The notes beneath the pieces are model-generated. The model saw only the letters and a program-made list of their open reading frames with translations. It had not been told where the DNA came from and made no database searches. The translations under genes and the position numbers were made by a program. Shown one piece after another: positions 22,530-32,148 of a stretch of DNA of 64,000 nucleotides (within the stretch, counting starts at the first letter, position 1; every line of letters begins with the position of its first letter). The stretch spans positions 1 to 64,000 of the forward strand of contig NZ_FQYI01000006.1 in the NCBI RefSeq assembly GCF_900141665.1, in the 5' to 3' direction. Origin of the DNA: Cruoricaptor ignavus. Lineage in GTDB: Bacteria; Bacteroidota; Bacteroidia; Flavobacteriales; Weeksellaceae.

Positions 22530-24286
22530 TTGTATAAATTCTCAATTTCCTGGGCGTATTTCTGCATCAGAATCCTACGCTTGATTTTCAGCGTTGGCGT
22601 TATTTCGCCGGTTTCCAATGAAAATTCCTGCGGCATCAGCTTGAATTTTTTTATTTTATCCACCTTGGAAGCAGCGGCTTGAAGGTACCCAATTTTTTTT
22701 TCATAAAATTCATTAACAGCAGAATTCGACAAGACTTCTTTCCAATTGGTAAATTCTACATTCAGCGAAGCAAGTTCCTTTTCCAGCAAAGGGAAATTCG
22801 GCACTATCAGCGCAGACAGATAAGGCCTGCCTTCAGCCACAAGCATTATCTGCTCGATGAAATCATCCTCAGTCAATTGATTTTCAATAGGTTGGGGTGC
22901 TATATATTTCCCATTGGAGGTTTTCATCAAATCTTTAATCCTGTCTGTGATGATAAGAAACCCGTTCTCATCTAGCTCTCCGGCATCCCCGGTGCGAAAC
23001 CAGCCATCCTGGGTGAAAGCAGCCGCCGTGTCCTCAAGTTTCTTCCAGTAGCCCAGCATCACATTTTCGCCCTTCACCTGCACCTCATTTTCCTCCCCGA
23101 TCCGTATTTCCGTTTTCCCGAATGCAGCGCCGTTAGTCCCGTGTACATAGCCTGTGAGCGGGCTGGCGGCTACAGTGGCAGTGGTTTCCGTAAGTCCGTA
23201 TCCCGCGATGATGTGAATTCCGATTGCATCGAAAAACCGCGTGATTTCGGGAGAAATGGCTGCGCCGCCGCACGGCAGAAACCTAAGTTTTCCGCCCAGT
23301 TTAATCTTGATTTTATTGAAAACCAGAGCATCTGCTATTTTTTTTTGCATTGCTAATACTGGCGGCAGTTTTCTGTCCTTTCTCCTCAGTTCAGCAGCTC
23401 GTGCTCCCACACCCATTGCCCAGCGGAAAAGTTTCTGAATAGCCTTACTGCCGTTATTGATATTTCCACGGATGCCGGCATATATTTTTTGGTAAAACCT
23501 GGGCACGGAGCACATCATCGTTGGGCGTACCTCCGGCAGTGTGTCGGCAATAGCCTTTGGGTCTTCCAGAAACGAAACCTTCGCCCCGCCATCCAGGCAG
23601 AGCAGCGTCCAGGCACGCTCAAATACATGAGTGAGCGGCAGAAACGCCAGCGAATGTTCCTTCTCGAAGTTTTTAAACCGAAAATATTCGTGGTGCGCAC
23701 GGAAGGTGCTTCGGAAATTGCCGTGAGAAAGCATCACGCCTTTCGGCTCCCCGGAAGTGCCAGAGGTGTAAATCACGGTGGCAAGATCTTCCGCATTTTT
23801 GGAGACAATTTCAAAAGTCTCCGGCATCGTAGCAATAAAATCCTCGAGGTAAATGCCGATTCTATCCTTTTGCCAGACAGATTTTTTTGAAATGATTATC
23901 TTCTGAATATCAACACCTTCCGCTAGCAAACCAATTAAAATATCATATTGAGCCTGCCCGCCGGCAAGGATTATTTTGGCATCTGCATCCTCCAAAATAT
24001 ATCTTACCTCCTCCCTGCCGTTGGTGGCATAAATTGGCACCGTAACTGCGCCCAAACTCAATACTGCCAAATCAAAGGAAATCCATTCGGCAGAGTTTTC
24101 CGAAAATATCGCCACACGGTCGCCCTGCTGAACGCCGGCATTCTTCAGCGCATTCGCAATTTTGAACACCAGAATGCGGAACCTCTTCCAGTCCAAATCA
24201 TTCCAGGCATTGTTTTTTTGGAAACCGATGGCTGGCCTTGTCGGAAATTTTTCAGCGTTGATGTTCAGAAGTTCGGCTATGTTCAT
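22526..24286 (-). CDS. Long-chain fatty acid-CoA ligase (AMP-forming)
   Basis: A 586-residue adenylate-forming enzyme. The P-loop motif ATVIYTSGTSGEPKG is at about 169-183, the GYGLTETTA motif around 369 and the hinge TGDAGELDENGF further on. A C-terminal domain ends with the catalytic-lysine segment PTLKIKRRIL, as in long-chain acyl-CoA synthetases of the FAA1 type. It activates fatty acids as CoA thioesters at the membrane. It is translationally coupled to mvaD and follows the epimerase gene by 4 bp. Confidence 0.92.
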   Translation of the reverse strand: MNIAELLNINAEKFPTRPAIGFQKNNAWNDLDWKRFRILVFKIANALKNAGVQQGDRVAIFSENSAEWISFDLAVLSLGAVTVPIYATNGREEVRYILEDADAKIILAGGQAQYDILIGLLAEGVDIQKIIISKKSVWQKDRIGIYLEDFIATMPETFEIVSKNAEDLATVIYTSGTSGEPKGVMLSHGNFRSTFRAHHEYFRFKNFEKEHSLAFLPLTHVFERAWTLLCLDGGAKVSFLEDPKAIADTLPEVRPTMMCSVPRFYQKIYAGIRGNINNGSKAIQKLFRWAMGVGARAAELRRKDRKLPPVLAMQKKIADALVFNKIKIKLGGKLRFLPCGGAAISPEITRFFDAIGIHIIAGYGLTETTATVAASPLTGYVHGTNGAAFGKTEIRIGEENEVQVKGENVMLGYWKKLEDTAAAFTQDGWFRTGDAGELDENGFLIITDRIKDLMKTSNGKYIAPQPIENQLTEDDFIEQIMLVAEGRPYLSALIVPNFPLLEKELASLNVEFTNWKEVLSNSAVNEFYEKKIGYLQAAASKVDKIKKFKLMPQEFSLETGEITPTLKIKRRILMQKYAQEIENLYK

Positions 24287-24290
24287 TGAT

Positions 24291-25307
24291 TTATTTTTTC
24301 CTGGAATTATGATCAGTGATATAGTTATTTACATGAAAGTCAATACTTTGATCTACAGGAATGAAATTAAATTTCAAAGTCTCGCGGATTTTATTATTGG
24401 AAATCCTGTTGATCCCCGTCATAGCGTTGATATTGTAAGGCGTTGCTAGCCTCAGTGGCGGAACGAGCCAAGAGAGAAACGGGCTGATTTTCACAAGCAT
24501 ATGCAGCGGTTTCTCTGGTATTTTTGCTGCGGGTTTTAGTCCTAACTTTCTCCTCACCATATTCCCTACCTGCAGGTAAGGAAGGTTCTGGGAAATGAGA
24601 ATAAAGCGCTCGCCAAAGTGGTTTCCTTCCATAAGTTCTATAGATGCGTGTGCCACATCGCGAACATCTACAAAAGAGCCAGTGCCGGGAAACATCAGTT
24701 TATTTTTCTCGTAAGTGGAAAATATGCTACCGCTGCTCTGCCCCCAGTTTCCGCTACCGATAATCATTCCTGGCACCACTACGATGACCTTCAGGCCTTC
24801 CGCTGAGGCACGCCAAACTTCCATTTCTGCGAAGTGCTTGGAAATCGGGTACGCAGCGTGATCCAGCTTAGGATTGTAGGCAGAATCCTCGTCCAGCTCA
24901 CCCTTTTCATTCGGCTCATCCAGCACGGAAATCGAGCTCACGAAAAGGAATTTTTCTACCGCAGAATTTTCCACGGCATACAGCAAATTCTGAGTTCCTG
25001 TAATATTGGTGTCGAAAATTTTCCTATCGTCCCTTGGATCAAAACCAACTGCCGCCGCACAATGGTAAACTTCGGAAATGCCTTCCAGCGCAGCTTCCAG
25101 CGAATTGACATCGGTAAAATCCACATCCACCCATTCAATTTCCGCAAAAAGTTCGGCGTAGTTTTCGGTGTAGAACCGCCACGATGCCTGCACTTCGGAA
25201 AGTATGCTGCCCGGCCTTTTGGTGGCACGCACCTTCATACCGCGTTGCAGCAGCTGCAGCACAATCACCCTGCCCAAAATTCCCGTAGCACCCGTTACTA
25301 AAACCAT
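24291..25307 (-). CDS. NAD-dependent epimerase/dehydratase family protein
   Basis: Starting from the ATG at 25307 gives about 338 residues beginning MVLVTGATGILGR, the Rossmann GxxGxxG motif. A serine-SSIS segment (FVSSISVL) and YPISKHFAE, the YxxxK catalytic pair, complete an extended SDR. A possible hydrophobic or membrane-proximal C-terminal third recalls 3-beta-hydroxysteroid dehydrogenase-like or dihydroflavonol reductase-like SDRs. The substrate is unknown. The longer in-frame start at 25325 would lie inside the -7 element, so the shorter form is preferred. First gene of the leftward run to purE. Confidence 0.85.
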   Translation of the reverse strand: MVLVTGATGILGRVIVLQLLQRGMKVRATKRPGSILSEVQASWRFYTENYAELFAEIEWVDVDFTDVNSLEAALEGISEVYHCAAAVGFDPRDDRKIFDTNITGTQNLLYAVENSAVEKFLFVSSISVLDEPNEKGELDEDSAYNPKLDHAAYPISKHFAEMEVWRASAEGLKVIVVVPGMIIGSGNWGQSSGSIFSTYEKNKLMFPGTGSFVDVRDVAHASIELMEGNHFGERFILISQNLPYLQVGNMVRRKLGLKPAAKIPEKPLHMLVKISPFLSWLVPPLRLATPYNINAMTGINRISNNKIRETLKFNFIPVDQSIDFHVNNYITDHNSRKK

Positions 25308-25312
25308 CTTCG

Positions 25313-25320
25313 CAAAGATA
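25313..25320 (-). promoter_or_regulatory. -7 element TATCTTTG, 5 nt before the epimerase start
   Basis: A perfect TAnnTTTG match leftward. Only five bases separate it from the ATG at 25307, implying a leaderless or nearly leaderless message and deciding the start codon. No convincing -33 TTTG was found. Confidence 0.5.
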
Positions 25321-25331
25321 GGCAAATGCTA

Positions 25332-26111
25332 TTAACTGCCGAGAAAATCGGCAACCGCCGCATTGAAATCCGCAGGATTGTCGGCGTGAAGCCAGTGCGC
25401 TGCATCAGCGATGCTAACTATCTTATAATCAGGGAATTGCTGCTTTATCGCCAGCTCATCCTGTGGCAAAATATAGTTGGAATTTTCGCCACGGATAAAA
25501 AGCGTTTTCCCGGGAAAAACTCCAAATTTTATATTATTCGCCACAAAATCCTGATATTTTTTGTCGAGAATTTCCAGATTAAAACGCCACGCCAACTTCT
25601 TGTCATCCGTCCAGTAAAGGCTTTTCATCAAGAACTGCCGCACAAATTCTTCGGGAATGTACTGTTTCAGCACTTCATCCACATCGCTTCGCGATTTCAC
25701 CTCATCGAAATTTACGCTCTGCAAACCCTTGATAATTCCCTGATGATGCGGCGGATAGGATTTCGGCGCAATATCTGCCACGATGAGTTTTTCCGTTTTA
25801 TCGGGATGATTTATGGCAAACTGCATCACTGCTTTTCCGCCGAGAGAATGCCCGAGAAGATGGGCTTTTTCGATGTTTTTCGATTGCATATAAATCAGGA
25901 TGTCCGCCGCCATTGCATCGTGCGACATCTCATCGGAATGGAAACTTCTGCCGTGGTTCCGCAAATCAAGCAAGTGCACCGGCATTTTCTCACCGAATTC
26001 TTTGCCGAAACTTCCCCAGTTGTCGAGCATTCCGAAAAGCCCGTGCAAAACCAGCAGCGGTGTTCCGCCCTGTTTTTTCCCATAAATTTTTGAGTGCAAA
26101 ATTTGTTGCAT
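25332..26111 (-). CDS. Alpha/beta-fold hydrolase (YbfF-like esterase)
   Basis: A 259-residue hydrolase with LLVLHGLFGMLDNW (oxyanion region), the nucleophile elbow LLGHSLGGKAVMQ (GxSxG), an aspartate in LFIRGENSNYI and the catalytic histidine in DAAHWLHADNPADF. The pattern LRNHGRS is typical of the YbfF/ABHD11 branch, esterases acting on short acyl esters. It follows pdxJ by 23 bp in the mscS-pdxJ-hydrolase run. All triad residues appear in place. Confidence 0.88.
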   Translation of the reverse strand: MQQILHSKIYGKKQGGTPLLVLHGLFGMLDNWGSFGKEFGEKMPVHLLDLRNHGRSFHSDEMSHDAMAADILIYMQSKNIEKAHLLGHSLGGKAVMQFAINHPDKTEKLIVADIAPKSYPPHHQGIIKGLQSVNFDEVKSRSDVDEVLKQYIPEEFVRQFLMKSLYWTDDKKLAWRFNLEILDKKYQDFVANNIKFGVFPGKTLFIRGENSNYILPQDELAIKQQFPDYKIVSIADAAHWLHADNPADFNAAVADFLGS

Positions 26112-26134
26112 TTTTTTAACTTGCTAAGTTGTCG

Positions 26135-26854
26135 TTAAGCTAGCGAAAGCCGTTTTAGATAAGCCTGAATGGTATTTTCCAACCCTAAATATAAGGCTTC
26201 TGAAATTAAAGCGTGGCCAATGGACACCTCTAACAAATTCGGAATATTTTCGACAAAATATTGAATATTCTCTAAATTCAAATCGTGGCCTGCATTAAGA
26301 CCTAATCCAAAATTTGCCGCTTCTTCAGCAGTTTTGATATAATCTTCAATCGCCGCTGCTTTATTCTGCGTAAAATTTTTCGCGTAAGATTCCGTGTAAA
26401 GCTCGATTCTATCAGTGTTTGTGTCGGCTGCATATTTTACCATTTCAGGATTTGGGTCGAGAAAAATGGAAGTCCGGATGCCTGCATTTTTAAATTCAGA
26501 AATGACTTCGCGCAAAAATTTCTGATTCGTTTTGCAATCCCAGCCAGCGTTTGAAGTGAGCGCATCATCTGCATCGGGAACCAGCGTAACCTGCTCAGGC
26601 TGCACTTCTAGCACCATTTCTACAAAATTTCTGTGCGGATTTCCCTCTATGTTAAATTCCGTGGTGATGAGCGGTTTCAAATCATAGACATCTCTTCTCG
26701 TGATGTGCCTTTCATCAGGCCTTGGATGAACCGTAATTCCCTGAGCGCCAAACTTTTGCGCATCAACTGCAACCTGCGTAACGCTCGGAAGATTTCCCCC
26801 GCGTGAATTTCTCAGCGTTGCGATTTTATTAATATTTACCGATAATTTAGTCAT
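26135..26854 (-). CDS. pdxJ: Pyridoxine 5'-phosphate synthase
   Basis: The 239-residue TIM-barrel protein starts with [20 protein letters not shown] and carries HPRPDERHI and [14 protein letters not shown], both diagnostic of PdxJ, with the catalytic glutamate in [12 protein letters not shown]. It condenses 1-deoxy-D-xylulose 5-phosphate with 3-amino-2-oxopropyl phosphate to make pyridoxine 5'-phosphate. The start codon overlaps the end of the MscS gene by eight bases. Confidence 0.95.
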   Translation of the reverse strand: MTKLSVNINKIATLRNSRGGNLPSVTQVAVDAQKFGAQGITVHPRPDERHITRRDVYDLKPLITTEFNIEGNPHRNFVEMVLEVQPEQVTLVPDADDALTSNAGWDCKTNQKFLREVISEFKNAGIRTSIFLDPNPEMVKYAADTNTDRIELYTESYAKNFTQNKAAAIEDYIKTAEEAANFGLGLNAGHDLNLENIQYFVENIPNLLEVSIGHALISEALYLGLENTIQAYLKRLSLA

Positions 26855-28130
26855 TTTCTGTAATTCCGTTAATTCGTGTTACCTGTAAAATCACAAGATC
26901 AAATTCTTTGGCTGCAGTAAGCAGGTGGTCGAAAATGTCTGCCATTATAGTTTCATATTTTTTCCATTCGGAGGTTTTTGTAAAGCATATAATCTCCAAG
27001 GGCATACCCGTGGGCGTGACTTCCAGCTGCCTTACCATTAGGTTGAGATTTTGATCAATGTAGGGATTACTCTCAAGATATCGGTAAATATAATGTCTGT
27101 AGACCCCGATGTTGGTAAGCTGCCTGCCGTTTATGATTTCTTCCTGATTGTCCAGCAGGGCGCGCTCTCTGTTCAAAATTGTCTCCGATTCCGAGAGGTA
27201 ATCTTTAATGAGATTTATTTTGCTGAGCCTCGCAAGCAGCTCCTCATCCAAAAAGTTGAAAGATTTGACATTCAGTACTATGGACCGCTTGATGCGCCGC
27301 CGGTTATTGTCCAGCATCACCTGGAAGTTTTTAATCTCGGTACTCATCAGATCATAGGTCGGTATCGTGGAAACCGTGCGGTCCAAATTTTTTATTTTAG
27401 TCGTCAGCAGGCTGATGTCTTCAATATTTCCCTCAATCTGATATTTCGGGATAATGACCCAATCGCCCACTTTTACAATCCTCGATGTGGAGACATGGAT
27501 GCCGGTAACGAATCCCAGAATCGTGTCGCGGAATACCAGGAGGATGACCGCCGTAAGGGCACCGAGCACCCCGAGAATGGCGCTGGCACTAACGCCGAAA
27601 AGCACTGTAATGCCGATGAACCCGAAGATGAAGATCCCCACGATGTCCAGTGAGGAGGTCACTGCGCGCATCGCCGTCATTCGATAAAAATCTTTTTTAA
27701 TGATAAAGTATCGGTCTACAGTAGTAAGAATCCTGTGGTAGAGGACATAACCGGCGATGATCATTAGCACAGCAAAAATCCTCGATAGAACCTCAAAACT
27801 ATTGGGGTGGCGGTAAAAAATCGGTTGAACGGAAGCCCTGCCTATAAAAAGCGCAATAAAATTCGCCACGGAATCCAGCACTTTGCTTTGGTAAAGCGCC
27901 GCCACCACGGCATTGTCTTTAAGCTTATTATAAAACAGCGAGCGGAAACTCTTCAGAAAATACCAGGCGATAAAATTAAAAATGGCTACAACCGCCAGCA
28001 GGAGCAGAATTTTTAACGATATCTGAGAAAAAAGTATAAAGCCTTCCGGCACTGCGCGGAAAGTCCAGCGGTGGATCTCATCACTGAGAGTCTGAAGGAG
28101 ACCCTGCGTACCTATTAACTCGTCTTTCAC
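26847..28130 (-). CDS. Small-conductance mechanosensitive channel, MscS family (YbdG-like)
   Basis: A 427-residue protein with about five membrane segments in the first half. The MscS pore helix is seen in [20 protein letters not shown], followed by [20 protein letters not shown], and a cytoplasmic beta domain follows. The size and long middle region match YbdG-like members, which open under hypo-osmotic stress. The GTG at 28130 is chosen because a TAnnTTTG element ends five bases before it. First gene of the operon with pdxJ. Confidence 0.88.
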   Translation of the reverse strand: MKDELIGTQGLLQTLSDEIHRWTFRAVPEGFILFSQISLKILLLLAVVAIFNFIAWYFLKSFRSLFYNKLKDNAVVAALYQSKVLDSVANFIALFIGRASVQPIFYRHPNSFEVLSRIFAVLMIIAGYVLYHRILTTVDRYFIIKKDFYRMTAMRAVTSSLDIVGIFIFGFIGITVLFGVSASAILGVLGALTAVILLVFRDTILGFVTGIHVSTSRIVKVGDWVIIPKYQIEGNIEDISLLTTKIKNLDRTVSTIPTYDLMSTEIKNFQVMLDNNRRRIKRSIVLNVKSFNFLDEELLARLSKINLIKDYLSESETILNRERALLDNQEEIINGRQLTNIGVYRHYIYRYLESNPYIDQNLNLMVRQLEVTPTGMPLEIICFTKTSEWKKYETIMADIFDHLLTAAKEFDLVILQVTRINGITEND

Positions 28131-28135
28131 TTTTA

Positions 28136-28143
28136 CAAATTTA
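28136..28143 (-). promoter_or_regulatory. -7 element TAAATTTG, 5 nt before the mscS-type GTG start
   Basis: An exact TAnnTTTG match reading leftward; the spacing supports a leaderless transcript and GTG initiation. Confidence 0.5.
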
Positions 28144-28198
28144 GCAAAGTTTTATTGCTGACTTATATTTTTTTCTAATTTTAACCAAACTTTAAAAT

Positions 28199-28684
28199 AT
28201 GAAAATGCCACTTGCCACACTCGCCGCCTCTATGATGATGCTCTGCTGCACCGCCAACCCCCGGGAAAACCCCAGCGAAAAAAAAGCAGCAGTGCAGAAT
28301 TCTCAATACGAAGAGAGTAAGGCTAAAACAATCACGCTGAAACTGGGCGAAAACCAGTTCGTGCAGGAAGCCGAAATGAATATCACCTTCCTTCGCCTTG
28401 TGCAGGATTCACGCTGCCCGGAAAATGTAAACTGCGTTCACGCGGGAAATGCAACCATCGAGCTTGAGCTGATGGCCACCTATTCCAGGCCGATAAAGGT
28501 GCAGCTGAGCACTTCTGACGACAAGGCGAAAGAGCAATTTTCATCGGCAAGTTTTAACGGAAACCTCATCACGCTTACAAATCTGAAACCTACGAAAAAT
28601 GCTGACGGGAAAATCAACGGGCTGTATTCCGCGACCTTGAAAATTGAAAAAGGCGAAACAAAGCAGCCTGTAATAGTGAGATAA
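28199..28684 (+). CDS. Putative secreted or lipoprotein-like protein, function unknown
   Basis: A 161-residue protein. The N-terminus (residues 1-20, MMMLCCTANPRE) looks like a signal with a lipobox-like cysteine pair at 16-17. The mature part holds DSRCPENVNCVHAGNATIEL, a two-cysteine segment found in small Bacteroidota lipoproteins, inside an all-beta pattern. It is divergent from mscS by 68 bp and ends three bases before the end of ung. No function can be assigned. Confidence 0.65.
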   Translation: MKMPLATLAASMMMLCCTANPRENPSEKKAAVQNSQYEESKAKTITLKLGENQFVQEAEMNITFLRLVQDSRCPENVNCVHAGNATIELELMATYSRPIKVQLSTSDDKAKEQFSSASFNGNLITLTNLKPTKNADGKINGLYSATLKIEKGETKQPVIVR

Positions 28685-28687
28685 TTT

Positions 28688-29329
28688 TCACCAATTTATT
28701 GGCTGAAATCCTTTGGAAATCAAATAGTTATTGATTTTTGAGAAAGGCTTACTGCCGAAAAATCCACGGTGCGCAGAAAGCGGCGAAGGATGCGCTGATT
28801 TGATGACGAAATGCCTGGATTCATCGATGAACTCTGCCTTTTTCTGTGCGAATGAACCCCAAAGAACGAAGGCCACGCTTTCTTTCCGCTCAGAAATTTG
28901 TTGGATGATATAGTTCGTGAAATTTTCCCAGCCCAAATCTTTGTGCGAATTGGCGCTGTAAGCCCGTACTGTAAGCGTAGAATTCAGCAGAAGGACGCCC
29001 TGTTTTGCCCAGTCGTCAAGTTCTGTGGAAGTTCGCGAAATTCCTAAATCAGCGTGCAGTTCTTTGAAAATATTTTTGAGAGAAGGCGGCGCTTCCACAT
29101 TTTCCGAAACGGAAAAGCAGAGCCCATTTGCCTGAAAATCACCGTGATACGGATCCTGACCGATGATAACGACCTTCACCTCATCAAACGGCGTAAGCTC
29201 AATGGCACGGAAAATCTGATGCTTTGGCGGGAAAATTTTAGCCGTGGCATATTCGGTTTTCACTTTTGCCCACAGCGTTTTAAACTCGTCGGAATTCTTT
29301 ACCGGCGCCAAAATTTCAGTCCAGTTCAT
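28688..29329 (-). CDS. ung: Uracil-DNA glycosylase
   Basis: The 213-residue protein contains the water-activating loop VVIGQDPYHGDFQANGLCFS (about 54-73), the uracil-specificity strand VLLLNSTLTVR and the DNA-intercalating loop SAHPSPLSAHRGF near the C-terminus. It removes uracil from DNA to start base-excision repair. A TAATTTTG element (29346-29353, leftward) lies 16 nt before the start. The gene is divergent from mutS2, so two repair genes share the intergenic region. Confidence 0.95.
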   Translation of the reverse strand: MNWTEILAPVKNSDEFKTLWAKVKTEYATAKIFPPKHQIFRAIELTPFDEVKVVIIGQDPYHGDFQANGLCFSVSENVEAPPSLKNIFKELHADLGISRTSTELDDWAKQGVLLLNSTLTVRAYSANSHKDLGWENFTNYIIQQISERKESVAFVLWGSFAQKKAEFIDESRHFVIKSAHPSPLSAHRGFFGSKPFSKINNYLISKGFQPINW

Positions 29330-29397
29330 ATCAGAAAATCAACTGCAAAATTAGAGCAAATCTGATGAAACCGAAATTTTATTTGGCGGCGAAAGCC

Positions 29398-29405
29398 TAA
29401 ATTTG
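29398..29405 (+). promoter_or_regulatory. -7 element TAAATTTG, 4 nt before the mutS2 GTG start
   Basis: Exact TAnnTTTG match. Only four bases separate it from GTG at 29410, suggesting a leaderless message. On the opposite strand TAATTTTG at 29346-29353 serves ung. Confidence 0.5.
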
Positions 29406-29409
29406 CGTT

Positions 29410-31554
29410 GTGATTATTCAGCAGGAAGATTTGGACGAGCTTGAATTTCCGGCATTGCTTGCGGAAATTTCGCCATTTGCCTTTTCCCGAAAAACAGCGG
29501 AAATGATTGCGCAGCTTCGCCCGATGCCAATCGATGAAGCGGAAATTTCTTTGAAAAAAACTTCGGAATTTCTCGCAAGTTTTGAGAGCGAAAACACCAT
29601 TCCGTTTAATGAATTTGATGACATTGAAACGGAGCTAAAGCTGATGCTGATTGAAAACTATCGGCTTGATAATCAGAGTTTTGTAAAGATAAAACAGCTG
29701 GCGGAACAAATCGGCAGACTTCAGAAATTTTTCTCATCGTTTAAGGAAGCTTTCCCGATTCTTTCGGAAGAAATTTCCGCAATTGAATTCAGGAAAGAAA
29801 TCATCGAAAAAATAGACCGTGTCTTCAACCGTTTTGCCGAGGTGAAAAGCGATGCATCGCCCAGCCTGAAAAACATCCGCACGGAAATTCAGCAATCGAG
29901 GAAAGCCATTGATGAAAATTTCAGCAGAGCCTTGTCGCAAAACGCTGATTTTCTGGAAGATATAAGGGAAACCATCATTGATGACCAGAGAGTTCTGGCG
30001 GTAAAATCAGGCTTCAAAAAAAGAGTTTCCGGCAGAGTTCTCGGCATTTCGAAAACGGGCTCTATCACCTATATTCAGCCGGAAAGCGTGATCAAGCATC
30101 ACTTCAAACTTCGGGAAAACCAGGAAGAAGAAAAGCGGGAAATTGATAAAATCTTACGGAAACTAACTGCCGAAATTGCGGAGTTTCAGCCGCAGCTCTC
30201 GGATTATCAGCACTACATTTTCGATTTGGATTTAACGATGGCAAAGGCGAAATTTGCCCTGAAAATCAACGGCGTTCTGCCGAAAATCAACCGCCACCAA
30301 ACGCTCAGGCTTCGCGATGCCTATCATCCGCTACTTTTCATCCAGAACAAAAATGAGGGCAAAAAAATTCTTCCGCAATCGCTGACTTTAACGGAGCACA
30401 ACAGGATAATCGCAATTTCGGGACCAAATGCCGGCGGAAAATCCATCACGCTGAAAACCGTAGGGCTTCTTCAACTGATGCTTCAAAGTGGAATTTTAGT
30501 GCCGGTACATCCAAAATCGGAAATGTTCTTTTTCGGGAAAATAATGACGGACATTGGTGATAATCAGTCGATTGAAAATCACCTATCCACCTATTCTTCC
30601 CGCTTGAAAAAAATGGCAGCGATGATTCGCGAAGCCGACAGACATTCGCTGCTTCTCATCGATGAATTTGGCACAGGTTCCGATCCTGAATTGGGTGGCG
30701 CTCTGGCGGAAAGTTTCCTGGAATTCTTTTACGATAAAAAATCCTTCGCCATCATCACCACGCATTACACCAACATAAAACTGCTGGTGGAGCAGCTTCC
30801 GAACGCTACAAATGCTGCGATGCTTTTCGATGAAAAAACGCTGGAGCCGCTGTACAAACTGGAAATAGGGCAGGCAGGAAGTTCGTTCACCTTTGAAGTG
30901 GCGGAGAAGAATAAAATCCCGAGATTCATCATCAAAAATGCGCGGAAAAAGGTGGAGAAAGATGTGGTGAACCTGGATAAAACCATCGTGAAACTGCAGC
31001 AGGAGAAGTTTGAAGTGGAGAAGCTGAAAACGAACCTTACGGAGCAGCGTGAATCTGTGGAGGATAAGCGCGAAAACCTGCAGAAACTGAATGAGCAACT
31101 GGAGCAGAAGCTGTTTAATTTCCAAAAACTTTACGAGGAGGAGCACCGCAAGCTGCAGTTCGGGAACAAAATTGAGGGCTTCATCAAATCATACATCAAT
31201 GGAAAACCGCGGAAGGATTTGGTACGGGATTTCGTGAAAATCCTGGAGCAGGAAAAATTCCGAAAGCTTGGTGCAGACAAGGATGAGAGCAAACGGCTAC
31301 AAGTGATAAAGCGGAAAATAACGCAGCAGCTGAAGAAGCAGGATGTTCAAGAAAAAATCGCGGAAACAAACGAGAAACTCGAGGAAAAACGAAAGAAGGA
31401 GCGGGCAGTTTGGCTGAAACCCGGACAAAGAGTGCGCATAAAAGGCTCGACTTCTGTAGGCACCATAGAAAACATCGACAAAAACGGCAAAGTAACCGTG
31501 AACTACGGCAGCTTCAAAACTCAGATTTCGGGTGATGAGCTGGAGAGGATATGA
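29410..31554 (+). CDS. mutS2: MutS2-family endonuclease/ribosome-rescue protein
   Basis: The 714-residue protein has the MutS clamp-like N-terminal half and an ABC ATPase with Walker A SGPNAGGKSITLKT (about 336-349) and Walker B LLLIDEFGTGSDPELGG. A long coiled coil (about 520-620) follows, and the tail is KOW-like (RVRIKGSTSVGTIENIDKNG). Proteins of this family suppress homologous recombination or split collided ribosomes. The usual C-terminal Smr nuclease domain is not evident: the chain ends with the KOW-like part. Its 3' end overlaps the convergent ogt gene by 34 bp. Confidence 0.9.
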   Translation: MIIQQEDLDELEFPALLAEISPFAFSRKTAEMIAQLRPMPIDEAEISLKKTSEFLASFESENTIPFNEFDDIETELKLMLIENYRLDNQSFVKIKQLAEQIGRLQKFFSSFKEAFPILSEEISAIEFRKEIIEKIDRVFNRFAEVKSDASPSLKNIRTEIQQSRKAIDENFSRALSQNADFLEDIRETIIDDQRVLAVKSGFKKRVSGRVLGISKTGSITYIQPESVIKHHFKLRENQEEEKREIDKILRKLTAEIAEFQPQLSDYQHYIFDLDLTMAKAKFALKINGVLPKINRHQTLRLRDAYHPLLFIQNKNEGKKILPQSLTLTEHNRIIAISGPNAGGKSITLKTVGLLQLMLQSGILVPVHPKSEMFFFGKIMTDIGDNQSIENHLSTYSSRLKKMAAMIREADRHSLLLIDEFGTGSDPELGGALAESFLEFFYDKKSFAIITTHYTNIKLLVEQLPNATNAAMLFDEKTLEPLYKLEIGQAGSSFTFEVAEKNKIPRFIIKNARKKVEKDVVNLDKTIVKLQQEKFEVEKLKTNLTEQRESVEDKRENLQKLNEQLEQKLFNFQKLYEEEHRKLQFGNKIEGFIKSYINGKPRKDLVRDFVKILEQEKFRKLGADKDESKRLQVIKRKITQQLKKQDVQEKIAETNEKLEEKRKKERAVWLKPGQRVRIKGSTSVGTIENIDKNGKVTVNYGSFKTQISGDELERI

Positions 31555-32057
31555 TGCGATTTCTGTTCAAAATTTATCAGCCACTTTTTCCGCCAGACGC
31601 CGCCTCGGTAGCCGCCGATCTTCCCCGAGGATGTGAGCACGCGGTGGCAGGGAATGAGGATGCAAATTCTGTTGGCGGCATTGGCTGCAGCAGCGGCTCG
31701 GATCGCCGACGCAGAGCCCATCATCTCTGCCTGCCTCCGGTAGGAAACGGCTTTCCCAAAAGGGATTTCCGAGAGAGCTTGCCACGCCTTCTGCTGAAAA
31801 TCCGTGCCACGAGGGGAAACTTTCACGCTGAAACCCTCCCTCTTTCCGGAAAAATATTCTTCAAGCTCTGATACCAATGAGCAGAGCACTGGATTCTCTT
31901 GTGTTGATATTTGCATTTGGGAATGCTGCCTTATTTTTGCCGTCTCCCCTTCCAGCTTTTCATCATCCCTGAAAAGCAGTAGCAGCACGCCATTGGCATT
32001 TGCTATTGCCAGCATTTCCCCAATCGGTGTATCTATGTTTGTGCTGAATAAATCCAC
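31521..32057 (-). CDS. ogt: Methylated-DNA-protein cysteine methyltransferase
   Basis: The 178-residue protein carries the active-site ILIPCHRVLTSSGKIGGYRG with the acceptor cysteine in PCHRV, and the helix-turn-helix segment FGKAVSYRRQAEMMGSASAI. It repairs O6-alkylguanine by transferring the alkyl group to itself. The 3' end overlaps the convergent mutS2 gene by 34 bp, an unusual sharing of coding DNA between two repair genes. Confidence 0.93.
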   Translation of the reverse strand: MDLFSTNIDTPIGEMLAIANANGVLLLLFRDDEKLEGETAKIRQHSQMQISTQENPVLCSLVSELEEYFSGKREGFSVKVSPRGTDFQQKAWQALSEIPFGKAVSYRRQAEMMGSASAIRAAAAANAANRICILIPCHRVLTSSGKIGGYRGGVWRKKWLINFEQKSHHILSSSSPEI

Positions 32058-32096
32058 GGCATAAATTTAGTAAATATCAAAATTCTAATACTTTGC

Positions 32097-32129
32097 TTTG
32101 CATATTACATTTTAATTTTTATATCTTTG
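32097..32129 (+). promoter_or_regulatory. Promoter of padR-pspC
   Basis: TTTG (32097-32100), a 21-bp spacer and TATCTTTG (32122-32129) match both elements of the Bacteroidota consensus; the start codon is 19 nt beyond. Confidence 0.7.
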
Positions 32130-32148
32130 CAACAGAAAATTAGCATAG

